A DNA stretch of 64,000 bases, taken from contig NZ_BAFU01000034.1 in NCBI RefSeq assembly GCF_000308495.1, forward strand, positions 30,787 through 94,786, given 5' to 3'. The notes beneath the pieces are model-generated. The model was given only the letters and a program-made list of their open reading frames with translations. It made no database searches and was not told the DNA's origin. Each line of letters starts with the position of its first letter. The stretch's first letter is position 1. Below are positions 28,107-36,553 of this stretch, in pieces. Both the position numbers and the translations under genes were made by a program. This DNA is from Nocardia brevicatena NBRC 12119 (GTDB taxonomy: Bacteria; Actinomycetota; Actinomycetes; Mycobacteriales; Mycobacteriaceae).

Positions 28107-29609
28107 TCATGAACAGTTCGCCGCCGCCTGCCCCGCTGCCGGGTTCGACCGGACAGCGGCGATGGCATGGTGGAGACGCCCGGCGATGTCGTTCGGGGCG
28201 CCGGGGGTGAGGGTGAATTCCTCCTCGGTGTGATTGATCAGCAGGTAGCGCCCGTCCTGCGGGAGGTAGTCCATCCAGTGGAAACCGTGCGGGTTACCGG
28301 TGGGGCGGGAATCGATGGCCGGGCCGGTGAAGACACCGATTTCGCCCATCCCGGAGCGCGGGCGGCGGATGACCCGGTTGATTTCCTCGGTACGGGAGAT
28401 CCGGGTGGGGTGCCGCGTGTATTCGATTTTCCCGATATCGGAGCGGGTGCCGCGGACGGCCGGAAACCGGCCCGGCGCGCACTTCGGCAGACACGCCGCC
28501 ACCCGGGACGCCATATCGGATGGGGGGAAAGTGAAGAGCAGGATATCGCCGCCGTATTCCTTTGTCGGCCCGGGCAATTGGAGAGCCAGAGTCGCGGATT
28601 TCCCGACTGCTCCGGCGTGTGCTCGCACCACCTGTTCGAATCCGCGGCCGTAGACACCGTGCACTTCGATCCGGATGTGCGGTTCCAGCAGCGTACGCAT
28701 TGCCAGGCGCGCATAGTTGTTCGGGTTGTCGAAGACCCAGCCGACGCCGAGTTCGGCGTCCTCGCACAGCTCGATCGGCACCTGCAGTCCATCGTGCCGC
28801 AACCGGTTCAGCAGCCGGAAACCTTGTGTGACAGCACGTTTGCGTTTGTGGATCTCGACATCGGGAACACCGGGGACCGTGGGATAGAACCGGATTCGGG
28901 CCTTGCGGGTGTCGTCTACGTAATGGGTTGCGGGCCAGTCCTGCCAGCCGTTGCCTTCACCGAGGGTGTCGTCGGTGATCAGCCAGTTGCCGACTTCCCG
29001 AGATCGCTGTGCGCGGATACCGAACGAGTGGATGAGGCCGGCGAGCAGATCGGACTGTCGCTCGGAGATCGGCTGGTCCCGGGGTGGAGCCAGCAGGATG
29101 CTCGATATTCCGGGCAGGCCGGATTTCTGGTCGTGGCCGTCGAGGCCGTACAGGTTTATCCGGGAAGCGAGCGGCAGCTCGCAGCGGGTGTGCTCATGAT
29201 GCAGGAACACCAATTCCTGGATGTGGGGCACGGTCTGCGACGGCGCCTTGCCATTGGAAACTTTGGCCAGTTCGTTTTTCAGCCGACCGGCGAGATACTG
29301 AGCCTTGCGGCGGGCGAGCAGCAGCGGCGAGGGCACATTCTTGCCGTGGCTGCGCTTCCAACGTTTGTCGTCTCCGCCGATCGTGCCGTAGAAATGCTTG
29401 AGTTCGATCAGGTACATCCCACCGCGGCTCAGGACCAGCAGGTCGACCTCGTGCCAGCGTCCATCGTGATCCCGGAATTCGAAATTCGACCACGCCCGAT
29501 AGGGTGGTGCGTCCGGGAGTAGATCCCTGACGATCTGCAAACCTTCACGCTCGTGTGGGAACCGCGAAGGGCTTTCCTGCACCCACCGGCCGCCCTGCAT
29601 CGGCGTCAC
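28107..29609 (-). CDS. Chimera: PglW-like NERD region fused to EspG-like C-terminal half
   Basis: 500 residues in one uninterrupted frame. Residues 1-300 resemble the N-terminus of the phage-growth-limitation kinase PglW: MTPMQGGRWVQESPSRFPHE, a NERD nuclease-like core (WHEVDLLVLSRGGMYLIELK, with Asp56, Glu69 and Lys71), LARRKAQYLA, then the beginning of a kinase lobe (RHDGLQVPIELCEDAELGVG). The kinase catalytic motifs are missing. From about residue 306 the sequence reads as an EspG-type ESX chaperone C-terminal half (LEPHIRIEVHGVYGRG, RPRSGMGEIGVFTGPAIDSR, FHWMDYLPQDGRYLL). The junction lies near 28,700. Full PglW is about three times longer, and EspG lacks its N-terminal half here. Likely a deletion fusion; whether it is expressed is unknown. 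Confidence 0.65.
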   Translation of the reverse strand: MTPMQGGRWVQESPSRFPHEREGLQIVRDLLPDAPPYRAWSNFEFRDHDGRWHEVDLLVLSRGGMYLIELKHFYGTIGGDDKRWKRSHGKNVPSPLLLARRKAQYLAGRLKNELAKVSNGKAPSQTVPHIQELVFLHHEHTRCELPLASRINLYGLDGHDQKSGLPGISSILLAPPRDQPISERQSDLLAGLIHSFGIRAQRSREVGNWLITDDTLGEGNGWQDWPATHYVDDTRKARIRFYPTVPGVPDVEIHKRKRAVTQGFRLLNRLRHDGLQVPIELCEDAELGVGWVFDNPNNYARLAMRTLLEPHIRIEVHGVYGRGFEQVVRAHAGAVGKSATLALQLPGPTKEYGGDILLFTFPPSDMASRVAACLPKCAPGRFPAVRGTRSDIGKIEYTRHPTRISRTEEINRVIRRPRSGMGEIGVFTGPAIDSRPTGNPHGFHWMDYLPQDGRYLLINHTEEEFTLTPGAPNDIAGRLHHAIAAVRSNPAAGQAAANCS

Positions 29610-29839
29610 CCCTCACTCTCGCCGTTGTACACGATCCGGCTTTGTAGAACTGGATTCCTGTGTGTTCCGTCGAAAGACTATCCTGTCGAACCAACCGCGA
29701 TCGGTGGCACCTTTCAGAAGATCAGGATTGGTTCGGAAGACCATGATCGGGTAGCCATCGCGTCGTAGGCCGCTGGGGTGTGAGCGGCCATAGAGACGTG
29801 GTCAAGTGATGCGTGCTGTTGTGACAGGGACGTCGAACG

Positions 29840-30118
29840 TCATGGTCTGGAACGGTGCCGCGAGGTGGTGTGGTTCGTTGCCCATGGTCCAGTGTGTGGA
29901 GTAGGCAGGGTGTATCCGAGTGCGCGGAGTTTGCTGCGGAATTCGGGGAGTCGGTCGGGTGGGACGGCGAGGTGGTGTTCGCCGATGAGTCGGCACAGGG
30001 TGCCGAGTGTGCGGTCGCGGACGATAAGGGTGGTGGCCGGGTCGGCGCATTCGATCAGACGGACGCTGCCGTGGTCGGTGAGCAGGCCGGCACGTCGCTC
30101 GGTGTCGACCGAAGCGGA
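29840..30118 (-). pseudogene. Gene remnant without a start codon
   Basis: A minus-strand frame ending at TGA 29842-29840 reads VDTERRAGLLTDHGSVRLIE, CADPATTLIVRDRT and DRLPEFRSKLRALGY, with strongly C/G-biased third positions typical of real genes here. No ATG, GTG or TTG lies in frame within the coding-looking part, and the sequence upstream of about 30118 loses coding character. It is best read as the 3' portion of a gene that lost its start. I do not recognise the family. Confidence 0.45.
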
Positions 30119-30646
30119 GGTGTGAACTGTGACCGACCTACTCGACGGTGCGGCGCGATATCGGGCCGAGCGAGAACGGCATGAGTAGGCGGCACGTGGC
30201 CGAGCGCGCCCGGCATGTTCGGAAGAAGGCGTTCATCGCACGGTTCCAGGAGCGGTCCGGAGCAGAGTATCGGACGGTTGCTGTCCAGCGCCTCGGATGT
30301 GAAGGCAATTCCTTGGCTATTATTCGCATGGTGTGCGTATGGCTCGCAGGATAGGGGCTGTCGGAGGCTGGGCGTGATGCCGGGGCGGATTCCATATGCT
30401 CGCTGTGAGATAGCGGAGTCGTGGGACATCCCGGTGTATTGTGTCGCATCCAGGGGTGTGAACCGCTGATGGCAACTCTTCTACCTGCTGTTTCGATTCT
30501 AGATATCGAAAGTGGAAACTTTTGGTTGCAATTTGTCTTCGACATATCGCTCTGTCAGCTAACCTGTGGTGGCTGTTTGGAAGACGACCGCGGCCCATGG
30601 TTCTTTGCATGAGAGACGTGGTCACGGTGCGTTGACGGGATGGCGA
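30119..30646. other. AT-richer non-coding region upstream of the second Hsp70-like gene
   Basis: About 530 bases with no supportable gene. Base composition drops markedly around 30475-30560 (for example GAAAGTGGAAACTTTTGGTT), far below the window average, so this part could hold a promoter or be foreign DNA. The ORFs that cross it have no recognisable content. Confidence 0.4.
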
Positions 30647-32605
30647 ATGACAACAGGGCTGGGTATCAGCATCGGAACAGTGAATGTCGTCTCGGCGCGA
30701 GTGGACGCCGAGCGACCGCGCCCCACGGTGCGTATCCGTCGCACCGCCGTCGGATTCGACAGCGCGGGCACGGCGCGGCTCGGCGGTATCACCCGATTCC
30801 CCACCGCGGTGAACGAGTTCGCCGATCTGGGGCGTGACCCCGAGCCGGTGTTCGTGGACGGGCGTATCTGGTCGCCCGCGAATATCTTCGCCTCGGTGGT
30901 GAGCGGGCTGCTCGCAGGCGTCGAACCCGAGGCGGGAGTGGTGGCCACCTATCCCGCGGGCTATTCCGACAAACAGGTCATGCTGCTGCGGCAGGCGCTG
31001 GAACTGTCCGGGACGGGCCGGGTGCGGCTGGTTCCCGAACCGGTGGCGGCCGCGCAGTGGTTGGAACAGGAAAACGGCCCGCTCGACACGGGTTTCATCC
31101 TCGTCTACGACCTGGGCGGCAACAGTCTCGACGTTACGGTCGTACGGACCGGGCCGGATTGTCCGGACCATCCGATGGCGGGGAAACCGCTGCGCTCCTA
31201 TGATTTCGGCGGTCGCCCGCTCGGCGCCATGATCGCCCGCTGCGCCGGCGACCGACCGCTCGGCGCGCCCGCGGCGAAACCGGGCGGACTGTCGCTTCTG
31301 TCGATCGTCGACACCGAAAGCCTGCGACGGGACCAGATCCGCGATTCGCTCGAACTGGTACGCGCGGCCGTCCGGTCCGCGGGAATCGGTATGTCCGATA
31401 TCGGCCGGGTGCTGTTGGTGGGTGGCGCGGCGCGCCCCCCGCAGGTGGCGAGCACCCTGGCCGAACTCGGCCTGCCGGTAACCGTTTCGACCGATCCGGG
31501 GCAGTGCACGGCCGTGGGCGCCGCCCTGCTGGCCGCCCGTGCCACCACCCTGGCGGCCGGCAGCCGACAACAGCGCGCCCCGATTTTCTCCGGCGCGGCC
31601 CTGTTCTCCGCGGTCGCCATGTCGGCGGCCACCGTCCTCGGCGGCGGTACCGGCGATACCGACCTGCCCGCCGCGCACGGCTATCCCGGACCGGATGCGG
31701 GGGCGCTGCTGTACGAAATCCACGGCAAGGCCATGGTCGAACGCACCGACAGCGGTGGGTGGAGCGTGCAGTACGGACCGCGGGCCGGCGGCTCCGGGGC
31801 GGTCGCGCCCGTCGGGCACACCCGCCCGTCCCTCGGCCCGTCGCTCGCCGAAAGCGGCTCGGCAGAGCGCACCGCCCCTCGTCGCCTGCACCACCGGCAC
31901 GAAACAGGCCCCTACTCCGATCCTTCCCGATTCGCCAACCCCTTGCCCTTCGTCTATCCGGCTCCACACGTACTGCGTCCCCCGGCCGGTCCGTCTCATG
32001 TGAGCCCGGTGACGGAGATGCCATCGCATATCGACGGACCGGATGGGCGGCCGCAGGGCCCGCGAAAACCGCTGCCGTCACCCGAACAACCGGCGAGCGG
32101 GCCGCCGGCTCTCCCCGGTATCGGCCTGCCGGGCAACGATTCCGGAGTGTCGACCGGTGACTCGACCGGCTCGTTACCGGGGCCGATCGGCACCCCGGTG
32201 GTTCCGGGCGCCACCTATGGCGGATCGCCGAGCGTCTCGACCTCGCTGGATGCCGCCACGGGTTCGGGTGTCGAAACGTCGTCATCGACCGGTGTTTCCG
32301 GTCCGGCCGCATCGAGCGGGACCGTGACGCCGGGCGGCACCGGAACGTCGTTCCCGGGCGGCCCGACCGGCGGGATATCGCCGCATACCGGGGCACCCGA
32401 GGGCTCGTTGGGTACCTTCCCCGGTGCTGCCGCGCCGGGTGGCCGCACCTCGGCCGGCTCTCCGGCCGGCAGACGCGGCGCGTCCGCCTCCTCTTCATCC
32501 GACCACGGCTCGTCCGGTGCCTCCGCGCGACCCGGGAATAGCGGTAAAAGCGGGGCCTCTCACGATTCCCGGGGTGGCGCCACGAGTGGTTCCCGCAGCA
32601 GGTAG
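30647..32605 (+). CDS. Hsp70-like ATPase-domain protein with long disordered tail
   Basis: 652 residues. Residues 1-310 form the same Hsp70/actin-type ATPase domain as the gene at 19954: LGISIGTVNVVSA, VPEPVAAAQWLEQENG, VYDLGGNSLDVTVVRTG and VLLVGGAARPPQV. No substrate-binding domain follows. After a short hydrophobic segment (FSGAALFSAVAMSAATVLGG), which may span the membrane, comes a roughly 300-residue Pro/Ser/Gly/Thr-rich tail ending in basic residues. The phosphate-1 Asp is Ser, as in the paralogue. ATG at 30647 is the first codon giving the conserved N-terminus; upstream codons are in AT-rich non-coding sequence. Possibly a membrane-linked ATPase with an exported tail (inference). Confidence 0.8.
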   Translation: MTTGLGISIGTVNVVSARVDAERPRPTVRIRRTAVGFDSAGTARLGGITRFPTAVNEFADLGRDPEPVFVDGRIWSPANIFASVVSGLLAGVEPEAGVVATYPAGYSDKQVMLLRQALELSGTGRVRLVPEPVAAAQWLEQENGPLDTGFILVYDLGGNSLDVTVVRTGPDCPDHPMAGKPLRSYDFGGRPLGAMIARCAGDRPLGAPAAKPGGLSLLSIVDTESLRRDQIRDSLELVRAAVRSAGIGMSDIGRVLLVGGAARPPQVASTLAELGLPVTVSTDPGQCTAVGAALLAARATTLAAGSRQQRAPIFSGAALFSAVAMSAATVLGGGTGDTDLPAAHGYPGPDAGALLYEIHGKAMVERTDSGGWSVQYGPRAGGSGAVAPVGHTRPSLGPSLAESGSAERTAPRRLHHRHETGPYSDPSRFANPLPFVYPAPHVLRPPAGPSHVSPVTEMPSHIDGPDGRPQGPRKPLPSPEQPASGPPALPGIGLPGNDSGVSTGDSTGSLPGPIGTPVVPGATYGGSPSVSTSLDAATGSGVETSSSTGVSGPAASSGTVTPGGTGTSFPGGPTGGISPHTGAPEGSLGTFPGAAAPGGRTSAGSPAGRRGASASSSSDHGSSGASARPGNSGKSGASHDSRGGATSGSRSR

Positions 32606-32686
32606 CACCTTACGCCGCTTACGGTCACGTGACGATCGTTGAGAAAATCGGTGTCCCGATATCGGCGCGGGCGGCACAATTGACCT

Positions 32687-33490
32687 GTGGGAAGTGACGG
32701 GGGAGCGCCGCAGCTCATCGCCTTGGATGTGGACGGAACACTGCTACAGACCGGTTCGCCGATCAGTCTCCGGGTGGGCGCCGCTGTGCGGGCGGCTGTC
32801 GCGGCGGGCTCGCATGTCGTGGTGAGCACCGGGCGCACGCTGCTCATGACCCGTCCGGTGCTGACGGAACTGGGTTTGAGCCAGGGGCACGCCATCTGCT
32901 CCAACGGCGCTGTACACGTGGATGTTGCCCGCGGTCATCCCGTGGCCGTGCACGCCTTCGATCCTGCGCCCGCGATCGGTGCCCTGCGCAAACTGTTTCC
33001 CGACATGATCTTCGCCGTGGAGAAGGTCGGCACCGGTACCTGGGCGAGCGGTATGAGCCCCGGCGAGTTTCTCGCGGGCGGTGAGTACCTCGTGGTCGAC
33101 GAGACGATCCTGGGCAGCGAGCCGACCCCGCGGCTCAACTGCTGGTGGCCCGACGGCGAACCGGAGACGATGCGCCGCCTGCTCGGGACCCTGGCCGTAC
33201 CGGATATCAGCTGGGTCTACGGTGAATTCGGTCCCTGGCTCACCGTCTCCCGCGAGGGGGTTTCGAAGGGGTGGGCGCTGGAGCGGCTGCGCCGTACGCT
33301 CGGCATACCGCGCACCGCGACCCTCGCCATCGGCGACGGCTACAACGATCGGGAAATGCTCGTGTGGGCGGGGCATTCCGTCGCTATGGCGAACGCGCCG
33401 GTGGAGGTGCACGCCTTCGCCGACGAGGTCACCGACGATGTCGCCGACGATGGGGCGGCCACCGTCCTGGAACGCTGGTTCCGCCCCTGA
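32687..33490 (+). CDS. Cof-type HAD-superfamily phosphatase
   Basis: 267 residues from a GTG at 32687. HAD motifs are complete: motif I LIALDVDGTLL (nucleophile Asp), motif II VVSTGRT, motif III Lys in EGVSKGWALERL and motif IV IGDGYNDREML. A large C2-type cap sits between motifs II and III, as in the Cof/YbiV group that dephosphorylates sugar or nucleotide phosphates and flavin or PLP precursors. It stands alone between the Hsp70-like gene and the convergent sirB. The substrate cannot be inferred. Confidence 0.9.
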   Translation: MGSDGGAPQLIALDVDGTLLQTGSPISLRVGAAVRAAVAAGSHVVVSTGRTLLMTRPVLTELGLSQGHAICSNGAVHVDVARGHPVAVHAFDPAPAIGALRKLFPDMIFAVEKVGTGTWASGMSPGEFLAGGEYLVVDETILGSEPTPRLNCWWPDGEPETMRRLLGTLAVPDISWVYGEFGPWLTVSREGVSKGWALERLRRTLGIPRTATLAIGDGYNDREMLVWAGHSVAMANAPVEVHAFADEVTDDVADDGAATVLERWFRP

Positions 33491-33547
33491 ACAGGCCGAT
33501 CGGAACCCGACGTGTACGAACTCGGATAGCCGATGCGCGAGTGGGAT

Positions 33548-34297
33548 TCAGGCCGATAGGGGCAGATGTTCCGCGACGGCGGAATCGTAGCGGTTCCATA
33601 CGATCTCGGCCAGGGCATGGTGGTCACCCAGGACGTCGGCGTGCACGACGTCGGGTGCCTGGTTCCGCAGCCGGTCGGTGAGCAGCCCGGGAGCGAGGAA
33701 CCAGGGGGCGACGACGATATGCTCGGCTCCTTCGGCGCGGAGACGGGCCGTGGCCTGCGTGACGTCGGGATCGACGGTGACGAAGCAGGTCTCGGTCTGC
33801 CAGCCGGTCCACGCCGCGAGGCGCCGAGCGACCTGCGTCGTACGAATATTCGCCGAACGCGACAACGATCCCACGGCGGCCACCGCGACGCCCAACCGGT
33901 CCGCATTCGGTGCCGAACCGGTGCCGGCGCACGCCGCGAGCACCCGCTCGCGGAGCACCGAGACCAGCCGCGGGTCGGCCCCGAGTACCTGCGCCTGGGT
34001 CACCCGCGGCCACGGATGCCGGGCGGCCGCGGCGGCCAGGATTCCCGGCAGGTCGACGCGGGCGTGGAAGGCGCTGCCCAGCAGCAGCGGTACCGCGACC
34101 GCATGGGTTTCGCCCTGCGCGGCGAGCGAATCGAGCACCTGATCGACCGAGGGTTCGTTCAGGTCGAGAAACGCGGTGCGCACCGCCGTCCCGGGGCGTG
34201 TGGCGCGCACCCGGTCCACGACCGCGGACACCGTGGCCGCGGACCGGGGATCACGGCTGCCGTGCGCCACCGCGACGAGCGTGGGAGCACCGACCAT
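33548..34297 (-). CDS. sirB: Sirohydrochlorin chelatase (CbiX/SirB family)
   Basis: 249 residues with two CbiX-like halves. The first has the metal-site VAVAHGSRDPRS and PLLLGSAFHARVDLP; the second has VGSLSRSAN and VVAPWFLAPGLLTDRL. Inserting Fe2+ into sirohydrochlorin makes siroheme, the cofactor of the sulfite reductase encoded in the same operon. Its ATG overlaps the cysN stop by one base (TGATG), so translation is coupled. M. tuberculosis Rv2393 is in the same neighbourhood. A ferrochelatase with other specificity is possible, but the context strongly favours siroheme. Confidence 0.88.
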   Translation of the reverse strand: MVGAPTLVAVAHGSRDPRSAATVSAVVDRVRATRPGTAVRTAFLDLNEPSVDQVLDSLAAQGETHAVAVPLLLGSAFHARVDLPGILAAAAARHPWPRVTQAQVLGADPRLVSVLRERVLAACAGTGSAPNADRLGVAVAAVGSLSRSANIRTTQVARRLAAWTGWQTETCFVTVDPDVTQATARLRAEGAEHIVVAPWFLAPGLLTDRLRNQAPDVVHADVLGDHHALAEIVWNRYDSAVAEHLPLSA

Positions 34298-35625
34298 CAG
34301 GCGGTGGTTCCGACCTCGACGGAGGTGAGCACATCGCCGACCAGGCCGGCCGCGAGGGTGTTACCGCCGGACGGGTCGATGAGCAGGAAACTGCCGGTGT
34401 GCCGGTTGGCCCGGTAGGTGTCGGCCGGGATCGGTTCGGCCACGCGCACCGAGATACGGCCGATATCGTTGAGCTCCAGCGATTCCGGGTTCGGATCGGA
34501 GGCCAGCCGCTGCTCGTCGAAACGTTCCAGCAGGCCGCCGACGATCGCCTGGGTGGTGCGGGTGCCGTGTTTGAGTAGCAGCCGGGCACCGGAGCGCAGC
34601 GGTTTGTCGCCGAGCCAGCAGACGGTGGCGTCGAAGGTGTCGATCGGTTCGGGGGCATCGTCGACCGCGGCGATGATATCGCCGCGGGAGATATCGACGT
34701 CGTCGGCCAGGATCAGGGTGACACTGCGGCCGGCCTGCGCCACCGCCAGCTCACCGTCAGGGGTGTCGATACGTGCGACGGTGCTGCGCACACCGGAGGG
34801 AAGCACCATGATCTCGTCGCCCGGGGCGACCGCACCGGCGGCGATCCGTCCCGCGTAACCGCGGTAGTCCGGGTATTCGGGGGTGCGCGGCCGGATCACG
34901 TATTGCACCGGAAACCGCAGCCCCAGCGAGTGCGTGCCGGTGTTGTCGGCGTCGACCGGAACCGATTCCAGGTGCTCGATCAGCGAGGGGCCGTTGTAGT
35001 AGGGGGTGTTGGTGGAACGGGAGGCGATATTGTCGCCGTGCAGCGCGGATACCGGGATCGCCGGCACATCCTCCTCCGACCAGCCGAGGGTGCTGGTGAG
35101 CTTGGTGAACTCGGCGGAGATCTCCTCGAATACCTTCCCGGCGGCCGCGATCCGCGCCGCTTCGGTGGGTTCGTCCTGGCCGACCAGGTCGATCTTGTTC
35201 ACCGCGAGCACCAGTTTCGGCACCCCCAGCAGCGCCAGCACCGCGGCGTGCCGGCGGGTCTGCTCGACCACACCCTTGCGGGCGTCCACCAGCAGGATCA
35301 CCAGCTGCGCGGTGGACGCGCCGGAGACGGTGTTGCGGGTGTACTGGACGTGGCCGGGGGTGTCGGCGAGCACGAACGAACGCCGCGGGGTGGCGAAATA
35401 GCGGTAGGCGACATCGATGGTGATGCCCTGTTCGCGTTCGGCCCGCAAACCGTCCACCAGCAGCGACAGGTCCGGGGTCGCCAGGCCCTTGTCCACCGAG
35501 GCCCGGGTCACCGCATCGATCTGGTCGGCGAGCACGGACTTGGTGTCGTAGAGCAGACGCCCGACCAGGGTGGACTTGCCGTCGTCGACCGAACCGGCGG
35601 TGGCCAGTCTCAACAGGTCGGACAT
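34297..35625 (-). CDS. cysN: Sulfate adenylyltransferase subunit 1 (GTPase)
   Basis: 442 residues. EF-Tu-like GTPase motifs are present: ATAGSVDDGKSTLVGRLLYD, the switch I region REQGITIDVAYRYF, DTPGHVQYTRN and NKIDLV, followed by two beta-barrel domains. Together with CysD it makes adenosine-5'-phosphosulfate from ATP and sulfate, driven by GTP. No APS kinase (CysC) domain is fused at the C-terminus, unlike mycobacterial CysNC. That agrees with direct APS reduction by the CysH encoded here. ATG at 35625 is 1 bp after the cysD stop; the in-frame GTG/ATG codons further upstream lie inside cysD. Confidence 0.95.
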   Translation of the reverse strand: MSDLLRLATAGSVDDGKSTLVGRLLYDTKSVLADQIDAVTRASVDKGLATPDLSLLVDGLRAEREQGITIDVAYRYFATPRRSFVLADTPGHVQYTRNTVSGASTAQLVILLVDARKGVVEQTRRHAAVLALLGVPKLVLAVNKIDLVGQDEPTEAARIAAAGKVFEEISAEFTKLTSTLGWSEEDVPAIPVSALHGDNIASRSTNTPYYNGPSLIEHLESVPVDADNTGTHSLGLRFPVQYVIRPRTPEYPDYRGYAGRIAAGAVAPGDEIMVLPSGVRSTVARIDTPDGELAVAQAGRSVTLILADDVDISRGDIIAAVDDAPEPIDTFDATVCWLGDKPLRSGARLLLKHGTRTTQAIVGGLLERFDEQRLASDPNPESLELNDIGRISVRVAEPIPADTYRANRHTGSFLLIDPSGGNTLAAGLVGDVLTSVEVGTTA

Positions 35626-35626
35626 A

Positions 35627-36553
35627 TCAGAAGTAACCCTCTCGCTTGCGGTCTTCCATGGCGGCCTCGGAGACCCGGTCGTCCCCTCGGGTGGCGCCAC
35701 GTTCGGTCAGTCGGGACGCGGCGACCTCGGCCAGGATGGCCTCGTTGGTGGCGGCGTCGGACAGGACGGCGCCGGTGGTGGAGCCGTCGCCCACGGTGCG
35801 ATACCGCACCGACCGGGTCTCGAGGACCTCGCCCTCGCGCGGGCCGCCCCAGACACCGGGTGTCATCCACATCCCGTCGCGTTGGAACACCGGCCGTTGA
35901 TGCGCGTAGTAGATAGTGGCCAGTTCCACGTTCTCCCGGGCGATATAGCGCCAGATGTCCAGCTCGGTCCAGTTGGACAGCGGGAACACCCGCACGTGTT
36001 CGCCCGGGGCGTGCCGACCGTTGTACAGGTTCCACAGCTCCGGGCGCTGCCGTTTCGGATCCCACTGGCCGAAGGCGTTGCGCAGCGAGAAGATCCGCTC
36101 CTTGGCCCGGGAGCGTTCCTCGTCGCGGCGGCCGCCGCCGAAGACCGCGTCGAAGCGGTTCTCGCTGATCGCGTCGAGCAGCGGGACGGTCTGCAGCGGA
36201 TTGCGGATACCGTCGGGGCGTTCGGTGAGCCGTCCGTCGGCGAGATAGTCCTCGACATCGGCCACATACAGCCGCAGGCCGTATTTCGCGACCACGTGAT
36301 CGCGGAATTCGAGCACCTCCGGCAGGTTGTGCCCGGTGTCCACGTGCAGCAGCGCGAACGGCAGCGGCGCCGGCCAGAACGCCTTGAGCGCCAGGTGCAG
36401 CAGCACGGTGGAGTCCTTGCCGCCGGAGAACAGGATCACCGGGCGCTCGAATTCGCCCGCGACCTCGCGGAAGATGTGGACGGCCTCCGACTCGAGCGCG
36501 GCGAGGGTGTCGAAATCGGTGATGCCGAGGGTACGTTCGGTGACTTCGGTCAT
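35627..36553 (-). CDS. cysD: Sulfate adenylyltransferase subunit 2
   Basis: 308 residues of the PAPS-reductase/ATP-pyrophosphatase fold. The PP-loop reads PVILFSGGKDSTVLLHLALK, and CysD-type segments follow (FALLHVDTGHNLPEVLEFRD, AVFGGGRRDEERSRAKERI, LSNWTELDIWRYIA). It forms APS with CysN. ATG at 36553 overlaps the cysH stop by four bases (ATGA). The longer in-frame extension upstream lies within cysH and was rejected. Confidence 0.96.
   Translation of the reverse strand: MTEVTERTLGITDFDTLAALESEAVHIFREVAGEFERPVILFSGGKDSTVLLHLALKAFWPAPLPFALLHVDTGHNLPEVLEFRDHVVAKYGLRLYVADVEDYLADGRLTERPDGIRNPLQTVPLLDAISENRFDAVFGGGRRDEERSRAKERIFSLRNAFGQWDPKRQRPELWNLYNGRHAPGEHVRVFPLSNWTELDIWRYIARENVELATIYYAHQRPVFQRDGMWMTPGVWGGPREGEVLETRSVRYRTVGDGSTTGAVLSDAATNEAILAEVAASRLTERGATRGDDRVSEAAMEDRKREGYF

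Noticed and set aside
30138-30545. Minus-strand ORFs upstream of the second Hsp70-like gene
   Set aside because: Compositionally unlike genes in this genome and crossing an AT-rich stretch; no family similarity.
29793-30623. AGAGACGTGGTCA occurring near 29793 and 30611, with a similar GTGGTCAGGTGAT near 23858
   Set aside because: 13-base matches are expected by chance in 64 kb, and flanking sequence does not align.
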